DNA of 64,000 nt, taken from positions 3,534,001-3,598,000 of the forward strand of contig NZ_CP040442.1 in assembly GCF_015191005.1 (NCBI RefSeq), given 5' to 3'. This stretch comes from Kaistella flava (ex Peng et al. 2021). GTDB lineage: Bacteria; Bacteroidota; Bacteroidia; Flavobacteriales; Weeksellaceae. The notes beneath the pieces were generated by a model. That model made no database searches, had not been told where the DNA came from, and saw only the letters and a list, made by a program, of their open reading frames with translations. Below are positions 26,548 to 35,267 of this stretch, piece after piece; the first letter of the stretch is position 1, and every line of letters starts with the position of its first letter. The position numbers were made by a program, and so were the translations under genes.

Positions 26548-27285
26548 ATGAAAGACGATTTTATATTTGGGTTACGCCCAGTAATTGAAGCAATTGAAGC
26601 CGGGAAAACCGTAGATAAAGTATTTTTGCAAAATGGTTTACAGGGAGATATTTATTATGAATTAAAAGAACTACTGGCGAAATACAAGATCAGACCGAAT
26701 TTTGTTCCTATTGAGAAATTGAATCGCTTTACGAGAAAAAATCACCAGGGAGTTGTTGCTTTTATTTCTGATGTACCTTTTCATTCTATTGAAAATATTT
26801 TACCTGAACTTTTCGAAGCTGGTAAAACGCCGTTTCTTTTAATTTTGGACCGATTGACTGACGTTAGAAATTTTGGAGCAATTTGCAGAACTGCAGAATG
26901 CGCCGGAGTTGATGCTGTTATTATTCCGGAAAAAGGTGGAGCGCCGATGAATTCTGATGCGATTAAAACTTCCGCTGGAGCGATGTATAATATTATAATC
27001 TGTAAAGAAAAAAATCTAGCACATACCGTTGATTTTCTTCAGCAGTCAGGCGTTCAGGTTTTTTCTGCAACTGAAAAAGCACAGAAATTATATTACGATG
27101 TAGATTTTACACAACCGTGTGCAATCGTAATGGGAAATGAAGAAACTGGAATTTCTAAAGAAGTTTTACATCATTCAGATGAGAAAATAAAACTTCCGAT
27201 GGAAGGTAAAACGCAATCTTTAAATGTTTCCGTTGCTTGTGGTGCGATTCTTTTTGAAGCGACGCGTCAGCGATTGAAAATGTAA
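26548..27285 (+). CDS. rlmB: 23S rRNA (guanosine-2'-O-)-methyltransferase RlmB
   Basis: 245-residue SpoU/TrmH-type knotted methyltransferase. N-terminal substrate domain (FGLRPVIEAIEAGKTVDKVFL), then motif 1 DVRNFGAICRTAECAGVDAV, motif 2 IVMGNEETGI and motif 3 LPMEGKTQSLNVSVACGAILFE. RlmB methylates G2251 of 23S rRNA in E. coli; the related paralogues differ little, so the exact position is inferred. Start ATG 26548. Confidence 0.92.
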   Translation: MKDDFIFGLRPVIEAIEAGKTVDKVFLQNGLQGDIYYELKELLAKYKIRPNFVPIEKLNRFTRKNHQGVVAFISDVPFHSIENILPELFEAGKTPFLLILDRLTDVRNFGAICRTAECAGVDAVIIPEKGGAPMNSDAIKTSAGAMYNIIICKEKNLAHTVDFLQQSGVQVFSATEKAQKLYYDVDFTQPCAIVMGNEETGISKEVLHHSDEKIKLPMEGKTQSLNVSVACGAILFEATRQRLKM

Positions 27286-27366
27286 TCTTCTTTTCAATTT
27301 ACAATTGATTTTTTGATCGATTCTATTTGAAAAGAATTTTTATCTTTATTAAAAAATGGAAGTGAT

Positions 27367-27816
27367 ATGCAGAAGAATATCATCGTGAAAAGTGAAGTTC
27401 GCACTTACGTCAAAGAAATTATTGCACAAAAGATTCAAAAACTGGATAATTTTTTAGAGTTCACCTTGGAAGCAAGTCGTGAGGTAAAAAAGACTTCTAA
27501 ATATGATTCCATTCGTGAAGAAATGCAGGAAGAGATTTATCAGATGCAAAAGCAAATGGCTTCATTAAAGGATTTGAAAAGAAATTTAGCTAAGATTTCA
27601 GAAAAAACTTCAGAGAGAATTCAATTGGGTTCGATTGTTTTCACTAATAAAGCGAGGTTTTTTATTTCAGTTTCTTTGGGAGAGTTTTTCTTTGAAGGCG
27701 ATCGGTTTTATGCGATTTCGGAAGAAAGTCCAATGGCGAAAATAATGTTTGGAAAACGGGTTGGCGATTCCTTTACCCTTAATAATATCAGTCAGGTTAT
27801 CGAGCAAGTCTGGTAA
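27367..27816 (+). CDS. GreA/GreB-like transcript cleavage factor family protein
   Basis: 149 residues. The N-terminal half is a predicted coiled coil (about 25-80), and the C-terminal half resembles the Gre FKBP-like domain, with SPMAKIMFGKRVGDSFTL matching the end of GreA/GreB (S-P-x-A-x-x-x-x-G-K-x-V-G-D). The usual acidic tip of the Gre coiled coil is not obvious, so it may be a Gre-related regulator of RNA polymerase and not a true cleavage factor. A ten-codon upstream frame beginning at 27357 overlaps its start. Confidence 0.65.
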   Translation: MQKNIIVKSEVRTYVKEIIAQKIQKLDNFLEFTLEASREVKKTSKYDSIREEMQEEIYQMQKQMASLKDLKRNLAKISEKTSERIQLGSIVFTNKARFFISVSLGEFFFEGDRFYAISEESPMAKIMFGKRVGDSFTLNNISQVIEQVW

Positions 27817-27845
27817 TCTTTAATTAAAAATAATTTAACTCATCA

Positions 27846-28355
27846 ATGGAGAAAGCAGAAGTATTAAAAAATATCATAGAAACAAGAAGAAGTATTTTCC
27901 CAAAATCGTATTCGACGGAGGAAATTGATGAAGAAGTTCTGGCTGAAATTTTGAATTCTGCGACCTTTGCACCGAGTCATAAACGAACAAAACCCTGGAG
28001 GTTAAAAGTTTTTCGTGGTGAAGAGAAAAATCAATTGGGAGCGAAACTGGCAGAAATCTACAAACAAACGGCAAATTCTGAAACCTTTCTGGAAAAGAAA
28101 TATCTTGACATTTCTGACAAAGTATCAATGTCGAATGCAATCGTTACGATTTGTGTGAATTTCAGTGGTTTAGTTCCAGAATGGGAAGAAATAGCAGCAA
28201 CCGCGATGTCTGTTCAAAATATGTATCTCACTGCAACAGCCAATGAAGTTGGTTGTTATTGGAGTACGCCGGGAATGATTAATCATCTGAATAACTTTCT
28301 AGGTTTAGAAGAAAATCAGAAATGCATTGGTTTGTTTTATTTAGGAAAAGTTTGA
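27846..28355 (+). CDS. Nitroreductase family protein
   Basis: 169 residues of the FMN-dependent nitroreductase fold, short form. N-terminal motif RRSIFPKSYSTEEIDEEVL (the R-R-S phosphate-binding arginines), SATFAPSHKRTKPWRLKVF, AATAMSVQNMYLTATANEVGCYWSTPGM and a final GLFYLGKV are typical. Likely reduces nitro compounds or quinones with NAD(P)H; the physiological substrate is unknown. It starts 29 bases after the Gre-like gene. Confidence 0.9.
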   Translation: MEKAEVLKNIIETRRSIFPKSYSTEEIDEEVLAEILNSATFAPSHKRTKPWRLKVFRGEEKNQLGAKLAEIYKQTANSETFLEKKYLDISDKVSMSNAIVTICVNFSGLVPEWEEIAATAMSVQNMYLTATANEVGCYWSTPGMINHLNNFLGLEENQKCIGLFYLGKV

Positions 28356-28421
28356 GTTAATTGTAACGTCGAAGCGTAATTGCATACTTATGTTTAAATA
28401 ATTAAACTAAAAATTGCAGAT

Positions 28422-28706
28422 ATGGAAACTTACGGTTATAACGATCCTCAATCATCGCAAACTCCCAATAATTATCGCTCAGAAAAGAAACTTGCAGCCG
28501 GACTTTTGGGTCTGTTGCTTAGTCCTTTTGCAGCGAATAAATTTTACTTGGGTTACATGAAAGAAGGAATTATACAGATTGTTTTAAATATTTGTACCTG
28601 TGGAATTGCAAGTGTGATTCCTTTTATCGAAGGAATTATTTATATAACCATGAGTGATGAGCAGTTCGACAGAACTTATGTTCAGAATAAAAAAGCCTGG
28701 TTTTAA
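28422..28706 (+). CDS. TM2 domain-containing protein
   Basis: 94 residues. After a polar N-terminus rich in Gln/Asn/Ser, the TM2 domain runs from about 25 to 80: two membrane helices with the linking motif SPFAANKFYLGYMKEGIIQIVLN and a C-T-C-G segment. TM2 proteins are small membrane proteins of unknown function. It ends at a bidirectional terminator shared with hemB. Confidence 0.87.
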   Translation: METYGYNDPQSSQTPNNYRSEKKLAAGLLGLLLSPFAANKFYLGYMKEGIIQIVLNICTCGIASVIPFIEGIIYITMSDEQFDRTYVQNKKAWF

Positions 28707-28710
28707 AAGC

Positions 28711-28747
28711 AAAAAGAACTTCTAATATTTTAGAAGTTCTTTTTTTA
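28711..28747. terminator. Bidirectional terminator between the TM2 gene and hemB
   Basis: AAAAAGAACTTCTAA and TTAGAAGTTCTTTTTTT form a 15-base stem with a four-base loop, with A-run and T-run on opposite sides, so it can serve both converging genes. Confidence 0.85.
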
Positions 28748-28760
28748 TATTTAAATTCTT

Positions 28761-29867
<1,107 letters not shown>

Positions 29868-29876
29868 TTATTATAG

Positions 29877-30233
29877 GTGAAAAATTTATTGTTTTTTGTA
29901 ATATTCATCGGCAGTTTAACAGTTTTTTCGGAAAAAGTTTCCGCGCAGTCTGTAGACCGAGTTTCGATGATAAGCAATCAGAAATCAGATGATGCGGTTA
30001 TGGTTGCATATCCTAACCCTGCCCGTGATTTTATAATGGTTAAATCTAAAGATGCTTCTTTAAAAATAAAATCAGTTACTTTTTATTCCATTTTAGGAAT
30101 GCAAGTGGCAGAGTATCAGATCAATAAAAATTCGGAAGAAATTCGATTAGATAAACTACGACCTGGAAAATACCTGATGAGATATGTCTTAAGTGACAAC
30201 ACTCAGAAAGTCACCCAGATCGTAAAACAATAA
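29877..30233 (+). CDS. Stand-alone type IX secretion sorting-domain protein
   Basis: 118 residues: a signal peptide ending near VSAQS (residue ~25), a short linker, then a type A C-terminal sorting domain starting AYPNPARDFIMVKS and ending GKYLMRYVLSDNTQKVTQIVKQ. There is almost no cargo between them. Type IX sorting domains normally sit at the end of large secreted proteins and are cut off by PorU. The start is GTG at 29877. It may be a minimal secreted peptide, a truncated relic, or a protein that occupies the secretion machinery. Confidence 0.82.
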   Translation: MKNLLFFVIFIGSLTVFSEKVSAQSVDRVSMISNQKSDDAVMVAYPNPARDFIMVKSKDASLKIKSVTFYSILGMQVAEYQINKNSEEIRLDKLRPGKYLMRYVLSDNTQKVTQIVKQ

Positions 30234-30240
30234 AATTATT

Positions 30241-30270
30241 ATCCTTGGAATTTATTCAAGGATTTTTTTT
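30241..30270 (+). terminator. Terminator after the sorting-domain gene
   Basis: ATCCTTG and CAAGGAT arms (30241-30247 and 30257-30263) followed by seven T. Confidence 0.75.
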
Positions 30271-30315
30271 GAACTTATTATTGTTATTTAGAATTAATAT
30301 AAATAAATAATTCCG

Positions 30316-30323
30316 TAATTTTG
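30316..30323 (+). promoter_or_regulatory. Promoter -7 box of the NADH dehydrogenase gene
   Basis: TAATTTTG ends five bases before the ATG at 30329; the transcript would start at or beside the start codon. Confidence 0.5.
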
Positions 30324-30328
30324 TACCT

Positions 30329-31591
30329 ATGGAAGCACGCGAAAAAATAGTAATTATTGGTGGTGGTTTTGCCGGCTTACAGTTTGCGAAATCCCTTAAT
30401 AATAAAAGGAAAAAAGTGATTGTCATCGACAAAGTGAACCATCATATGTTTCAGCCACTTTTCTATCAAGTTGCTTGTGGGCGAATTGAGCCAAGTAATA
30501 TCTCATTTCCTTTCAGGAAAATTTTCCAGCGCTCGCGTAATATTCAATTTCGCTTAACCGAAGTACAACAAATTATTCCTGAGGAAAATAAAATCGTCAC
30601 GGCAGAAGCAGAATTCACTTATGATAAATTGGTAATTGCCACAGGTTGTAAAACCAATTTCTTTGGTAATGCTAAAATGGAGCATTTGACTTTTGGAATG
30701 AAAAATACGCAGGAAGCGATTGCTATTAGGAATCACGTTCTGTTGACTTTTGAGCGATTAATTATCGAAAAAAAACGAAGCGATGATGGAAACTGGAATA
30801 TCGTTATCGTAGGAAGCGGACCCACTGGAGTAGAGTTGGCAGGTGCTTTCGCGGAGATGAAGAAAGATATTTTGCCACGTGATTATCCACACATGAATTT
30901 TAGTGATTTAAAAATTATTTTAATAAGTTCTACAGAAATGCCGTTGGGCGTTATGAGTGAAGAAGCTCAACAAAAATCTGAAGAGTATTTAAAAGAGTTG
31001 GGTGTCATTTTTATGAAAGGAGAAATGGTGACCGATTACGATGGTGATAAGGTTTTCATGAAAAGTGGAAATACAATTCCATCTAATAATGTGATTTGGG
31101 CAGCCGGAGTTACCGGTAATATTATCGATGGTTTAAATCCTGAAATAATCATCAGAAATAGATTCAAAACAGATCGCTATAATCGGATTCTTGGTTATGA
31201 AAATATTTTCGCGATTGGCGATATTTCCTATATGGAAACGCCATTATATCCTGCTGGTCATCCTCAGGTTGCGAATGTCGCTATTAATCAGGGAAAAAAT
31301 TTAGCAAAAAATATTCTTTTAAATTCTGGCAAAGAATGGAAAGAATATGAATATAAAGATCAGGGAAGTTTAGCAACGATAGGAAAACATCGAGCTGTAG
31401 TTGATTTGCCCAATTTCAAATTCCAAGGTGTACTGGCCTGGTATTTTTGGATGTTTTTGCACTTGATGCTTATTTTAAGTGTGCGAAATAAACTGGCAGT
31501 TTTCTTCAACTGGATGTGGAGTTATATTAACAGAGATTCTTCATTAAGGTTAATAATTATTCCTAATAAAAAGAACAATACGGAACAATGA
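30329..31591 (+). CDS. ndh: NAD(P)/FAD-dependent oxidoreductase, type II NADH dehydrogenase
   Basis: 420 residues with two Rossmann motifs: FAD-binding [15 protein letters not shown] at the N-terminus and NADH-binding [19 protein letters not shown] near residue 158. The FAIGDI motif for FAD and the [19 protein letters not shown] stretch fit the NDH-2 family. A hydrophobic C-terminal stretch (about 368-400, [13 protein letters not shown]) would anchor it to the membrane. It feeds electrons from NADH to quinone without proton pumping. trmD overlaps its end by four bases (ATGA). Confidence 0.92.
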   Translation: MEAREKIVIIGGGFAGLQFAKSLNNKRKKVIVIDKVNHHMFQPLFYQVACGRIEPSNISFPFRKIFQRSRNIQFRLTEVQQIIPEENKIVTAEAEFTYDKLVIATGCKTNFFGNAKMEHLTFGMKNTQEAIAIRNHVLLTFERLIIEKKRSDDGNWNIVIVGSGPTGVELAGAFAEMKKDILPRDYPHMNFSDLKIILISSTEMPLGVMSEEAQQKSEEYLKELGVIFMKGEMVTDYDGDKVFMKSGNTIPSNNVIWAAGVTGNIIDGLNPEIIIRNRFKTDRYNRILGYENIFAIGDISYMETPLYPAGHPQVANVAINQGKNLAKNILLNSGKEWKEYEYKDQGSLATIGKHRAVVDLPNFKFQGVLAWYFWMFLHLMLILSVRNKLAVFFNWMWSYINRDSSLRLIIIPNKKNNTEQ

Positions 31592-32262
31592 GAATAGATA
31601 TTATAAGTGTTTTACCAGAATTAATGGAAAGTCCTTTCCAAACTTCAATTCTGAAAAGAGCAGTGCAGAAAGGTTTGGCAGAAGTGCACTTTCATCAATT
31701 ACGAGACTGGAGCATCGGAAAACACAAGCAGATTGATGATGAGCCTTATGGAGGTGGCGCAGGAATGGTGATGATGATTGAGCCGATTGATAAATGTATT
31801 TCTGAATTGAAAAGTCAGCGCGACTACGACGAAATTATTTACCTCACGCCCGATGGAGAAACATTAACTCAAAAGATTGCCAACACGCTTTCGATTAAGA
31901 AAAATCTTATTTTCCTTTGTGGTCATTATAAAGGAATTGATCAGCGAGTTCGGGACTTGCATATCACAAAAGAGATTTCGATCGGCGATTATGTACTTAC
32001 AGGTGGTGAATTAGCCGCATGTGTTTTAGCAGATTCGATCATTCGACTATTGCCTGGCGTTCTAAATGATGAACAATCAGCCTTGACCGATAGTTTTCAG
32101 GATAATCTTCTGTCGCCGCCGATCTATACAAGACCTTCTGAATATAAAGGTTTAGTAGTTCCCGAAATTTTGTTAAGTGGCAATTCAAAGAAAATTGAAG
32201 AATGGCTACACGATGAAGCAATGAGAATAACTCTAGAAAAAAGACCAGATATTTTAGATTAA
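31588..32262 (+). CDS. trmD: tRNA (guanine-N1-)-methyltransferase
   Basis: Methylates G37 of tRNAs with SAM, preventing frameshifting. 224 residues of the trefoil-knot family: [51 protein letters not shown] and [16 protein letters not shown] are the TrmD signatures. The ATG overlaps the ndh stop by four bases. TrmD is usually near ribosomal genes; here it is coupled to ndh. Confidence 0.97.
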   Translation: MRIDIISVLPELMESPFQTSILKRAVQKGLAEVHFHQLRDWSIGKHKQIDDEPYGGGAGMVMMIEPIDKCISELKSQRDYDEIIYLTPDGETLTQKIANTLSIKKNLIFLCGHYKGIDQRVRDLHITKEISIGDYVLTGGELAACVLADSIIRLLPGVLNDEQSALTDSFQDNLLSPPIYTRPSEYKGLVVPEILLSGNSKKIEEWLHDEAMRITLEKRPDILD

Positions 32263-32322
32263 ATAAAACGTAATCACTTATTTAATAAGTAAATAATCAT
32301 AAAAAAGCAGATAGTTTTTAGA

Positions 32323-33279
32323 ATGGGAAATAAAGATGAAAAAGAATTAATTGCTTTCTATAATGTAGAAAACTTATTTAGTCCGGATGCTCCAAGCATT
32401 CATAAACTAGATCCTACAGCGTCTGGCTTGAATAATTGGGACGAAAGAAAATACCAAAATAAACTTTTTAAAATCGCGCAGGTTTTTCAATTGATATTGG
32501 AAAGCGAAGAATCATTGCCGATGTTAATTGGCATTTCCGAAGTTCAGGGTAAAAAGCCATTGGAAGAATTGGTGAAATTAGATCCATTCAATTCCAATTA
32601 CGGAATCGTGCATTACGAGTCGATGGATGAGAGAGGAGTAGATGTAGCACTTTTGTACGATAAAAGTAAAATCGAAATTATTTCTTCCGAACCGATTTCC
32701 TATCTCTTCGCTGTCGAAAATGAACATTCAGAATACTATGACACGACACGAGATGTTTTGTTTTCTAAAGTAAAATATCTGAACGTAATTATGAATGTCT
32801 TCGTTTTACATCTGCCATCGAAAAGAGAAAAAGATGTCAATAAACCTAAGCGCGAATATATTCTCAAAGACTTGCATAAAAAAGTTTCAGAATTAATTTC
32901 CAGCACGGGAGAAGCGGTAATCATGTGCGGTGATTTCAATGAAAATCCTGATGAGGAAATGATAGCTAATTTCATTTATGATAATGATTTTAATAAAATT
33001 TTAGTTAATCCTTCCGCCGAATTATTTAAAAATGAAAAATTTTCTACATTTCATTACAAAAGTGGCTTACTTTTTGACCAAATGATTTTGTCTAATAACT
33101 TTTTTAATTCCAATTATCCACTTCTATTTAAAGAGGCAAAAGTTTTCAATCATGAAAAACTAAGCAATTGGGATAAGAATTTTGCTGGACGTCCTTTCAG
33201 AACATACGCTGGTTCCCGATATTTAGGAGGTTATAGCGATCACTTTCCTATATTGACGGTATTATTAAAAAACCAGTAA
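32323..33279 (+). CDS. Endonuclease/exonuclease/phosphatase family protein
   Basis: 318 residues of the EEP fold: N-terminal AFYNVENLFSPD with the metal-binding Asn/Glu, ISEVQGKKPLEEL, the FVLHLPSKREK central region, CGDFNENPDEEM (the D-x-N catalytic motif) and a C-terminal GGYSDHFPILTVL carrying the final His. No signal peptide is seen, so it is likely cytosolic. Substrate (DNA, sphingomyelin or inositol phosphate) is unknown. Confidence 0.87.
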   Translation: MGNKDEKELIAFYNVENLFSPDAPSIHKLDPTASGLNNWDERKYQNKLFKIAQVFQLILESEESLPMLIGISEVQGKKPLEELVKLDPFNSNYGIVHYESMDERGVDVALLYDKSKIEIISSEPISYLFAVENEHSEYYDTTRDVLFSKVKYLNVIMNVFVLHLPSKREKDVNKPKREYILKDLHKKVSELISSTGEAVIMCGDFNENPDEEMIANFIYDNDFNKILVNPSAELFKNEKFSTFHYKSGLLFDQMILSNNFFNSNYPLLFKEAKVFNHEKLSNWDKNFAGRPFRTYAGSRYLGGYSDHFPILTVLLKNQ

Positions 33280-33320
33280 GGCCTAAATTTTTTTTAATTA
33301 AACAGAAAAACTCTTCAAAA

Positions 33321-33791
33321 ATGAAAAATGCAATTAATGCCGAATATCATTTAGATAAGATAGATAAAGAGATTATCTATATGTTGATGGATAATGCGAA
33401 AACCTCTTTGGCTCACATTTCCAAAAACGTAGGAATTTCTACTACAGCGGTACACCAAAGAATCAAGAAGTTAGAGCAGGCGGGCGTTATAGAGAATTCA
33501 ATCTCTTTTCTTAATCCCCGAAAAATAGGTTTCAAAGTAGTATCATTTATTGGGGTGTTTTTGGAACAGCCTAGTCATTATCACGATGCAATTAAAGCGC
33601 TCAATGAAATTAACGAAGTTGTAGAAGCGCATTATACCACAGGAAATTACACCATATTTCTAAAGGTTTTATGCCGAGATAATGATCACTTAATGGAAAT
33701 TCTTAACAAGATTCAAAAATTAAAAGGAGTTACAAGAACAGAAACTTTCATCTCTTTAGAACAAAGTATTAGCAGACAACTTAAAGTATAA
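33321..33791 (+). CDS. Lrp/AsnC family transcriptional regulator
   Basis: 156 residues: an N-terminal helix-turn-helix (about 12-60, LDKIDKEIIYMLMDNAKTS and KNVGISTTAVHQRIKKLEQAGVI) and a C-terminal RAM ligand-binding domain (about 70-150). Family members sense amino acids and bind DNA as octamers. Targets and ligand are not deducible. It stands alone between an EEP nuclease and deoC and ends in a clear terminator. Confidence 0.93.
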   Translation: MKNAINAEYHLDKIDKEIIYMLMDNAKTSLAHISKNVGISTTAVHQRIKKLEQAGVIENSISFLNPRKIGFKVVSFIGVFLEQPSHYHDAIKALNEINEVVEAHYTTGNYTIFLKVLCRDNDHLMEILNKIQKLKGVTRTETFISLEQSISRQLKV

Positions 33792-33821
33792 ATTTAATTT
33801 ATCGGTAATTTTGTCCTCCAT

Positions 33822-33856
33822 AAAAAGTATGCTTCAGCAGAAGGATACTTTTTTTG
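33822..33856 (+). terminator. Terminator after the Lrp-type regulator
   Basis: AAAAAGTAT and ATACTTTTTTT form the outer stem around GCTTCAGCAGAAGG, which folds into an inner CTTC/GAAG hairpin. Confidence 0.8.
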
Positions 33857-33958
33857 CTTTCACTTTTTCAGAAAGCATAACATTCGTTCGGTGATAATTG
33901 GTTAAATTTACATTCTATAATTAATGCAAATATATTTTCTAATCAAACCTCATAATTC

Positions 33959-34957
33959 ATGCAAAAGACATTAGAAAAAAATCATACAATTCCTATGCAA
34001 AATCACAGTGAAGTGCGCAATGAAGGATTGCCTTTTAATACCAAATATTTTGATGCAATCAATATTAATCGCAGTGCAGTTGAAAAACGCGTCGCCACTT
34101 TAGGCGGACGTAGAAGCGTAAAAAAAGAATTTCAGGCAGCTTGGTTGCTCAAAGCAATTTCAATGATTGACCTGACCACTTTGGCCGGAGACGACACCCG
34201 CGGAAACGTGATGCGTTTATGTGAAAAGGCGAAAAATCCCGTTCGTGCAGATGTTTTACAAATCTTAGGAATGGAAAATGCCAATTTGACGACAGGAGCA
34301 GTTTGTGTTTATCACAACTTAATTCCCTTTGCCAAAGAAGCTTTAAAAGGAACTTCAATTCCTATCGCTGCAGTTTCTACAGGATTTCCTGCAGGTAAAA
34401 TTTCCCTTGAAGATAAGATTACAGAGATCAAAAAATCCGTCGCAGCCGGAGCAACTGAAATCGATATTGTAATTTCCCGTGATTTGGTTTTAGAATCAAA
34501 ATGGCAGGAACTATACGACGAAATAAAATTGTGTCGACAAGCTTGTGGCGATGCTCATATGAAAACCATTCTCGCAACAGGCGAAATTCCAACCTACACC
34601 AAAGTAGCAAAAGCGTCTTGGGTTGCAATGATGGCCGGTTCAGATTTTATCAAAACCTCTACTGGGAAAGAATCGGTGAACGCAACTTTAGCGGTGAGTT
34701 TGGTGATGATCCGTTGCATTCGCGATTATTACGAATTAACCGGAGTAAAAATAGGTTACAAACCAGCTGGCGGAATTCAAAAAGCAAAACAAGCGCTCGA
34801 TTATTTGATCTTATTAAAAGAAGAATTAGGCAACGACTGGTTAACTCCAAACTTGTTCAGATTCGGTGCAAGTTCTCTATTAGGCGACATCGAGCGACAA
34901 TTAGAACATTACGTAACCGGAAGATACAGCGCAGGATTCAGACATCCGATGGCGTAA
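33959..34957 (+). CDS. deoC: Deoxyribose-phosphate aldolase
   Basis: 332 residues, the longer DeoC subclass. Cleaves 2-deoxyribose 5-phosphate to glyceraldehyde 3-phosphate and acetaldehyde. Catalytic lysine regions are GSDFIKTSTGKES (Schiff-base Lys) and GYKPAGGIQ, with ATEIDIVISRDLVL carrying the conserved Asp; SMIDLTTLAGDDTRGNV opens the barrel. It stands 310 bases before a double-domain aldehyde dehydrogenase that could oxidise the acetaldehyde. Confidence 0.96.
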   Translation: MQKTLEKNHTIPMQNHSEVRNEGLPFNTKYFDAININRSAVEKRVATLGGRRSVKKEFQAAWLLKAISMIDLTTLAGDDTRGNVMRLCEKAKNPVRADVLQILGMENANLTTGAVCVYHNLIPFAKEALKGTSIPIAAVSTGFPAGKISLEDKITEIKKSVAAGATEIDIVISRDLVLESKWQELYDEIKLCRQACGDAHMKTILATGEIPTYTKVAKASWVAMMAGSDFIKTSTGKESVNATLAVSLVMIRCIRDYYELTGVKIGYKPAGGIQKAKQALDYLILLKEELGNDWLTPNLFRFGASSLLGDIERQLEHYVTGRYSAGFRHPMA

Positions 34958-34964
34958 TCGTCAT

Positions 34965-35006
34965 ACTGAGATTGTCGAAGTACGGTTACTGAGCTTGTCG
35001 AAGTAG
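34965..35006. repeat. Two copies of a TACTGAG(A/C)TTGTCGAAGTA repeat
   Basis: Two near-identical 19-base words lie in tandem five bases apart between deoC and the composite repeat that follows. The CTGAGCTTGTCGAAG word is a widely dispersed intergenic repeat in many Bacteroidota; a related CGACAAGCTCAACCACC word recurs inside the second composite element near 46.56 kb. Confidence 0.75.
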
Positions 35007-35085
35007 GGCGCACATTTCCGTCTTCCACTCCCGCTTTTTTGTTTCACTTCGTTACACAAAAAGAGCTCCGTTCAAGCCGGGGCGC
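35007..35085. repeat. Dispersed composite intergenic repeat, copy A
   Basis: Left arm CGCACATTTCCGTCTTCCAC and TCCCGCTTTTTT, a central small hairpin (GTTTCACTTCGTTACAC), and right arm AAAAAGAGCTCCGTTCAAGC with CGGGGCGC. The same arms occur at 46489-46605 with a different centre. It occupies the gap between deoC and the aldehyde dehydrogenase gene. Confidence 0.8.
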
Positions 35086-35267
35086 AATGGGAACAAAGAA
35101 TTGAAAGAAGCTTAGAAATACAAAAAATTAGATTTTCAAAAGAGCAAATACACAATCCTTTTTTGCTCTTTTGAAAAACTTAAAAAAAATAAAAACTTTT
35201 GTGACTTTTGTGGTTAAAATTACCACATCATCACATTACCAAATTATCACATTATCAAATCAACATA

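Noticed and set aside
34501..34992. A 163-codon plus-strand frame overlapping deoC
   Set aside because: It is out of frame within deoC, very rich in Arg/Lys/Ser, and has no family features; deoC is unambiguous.
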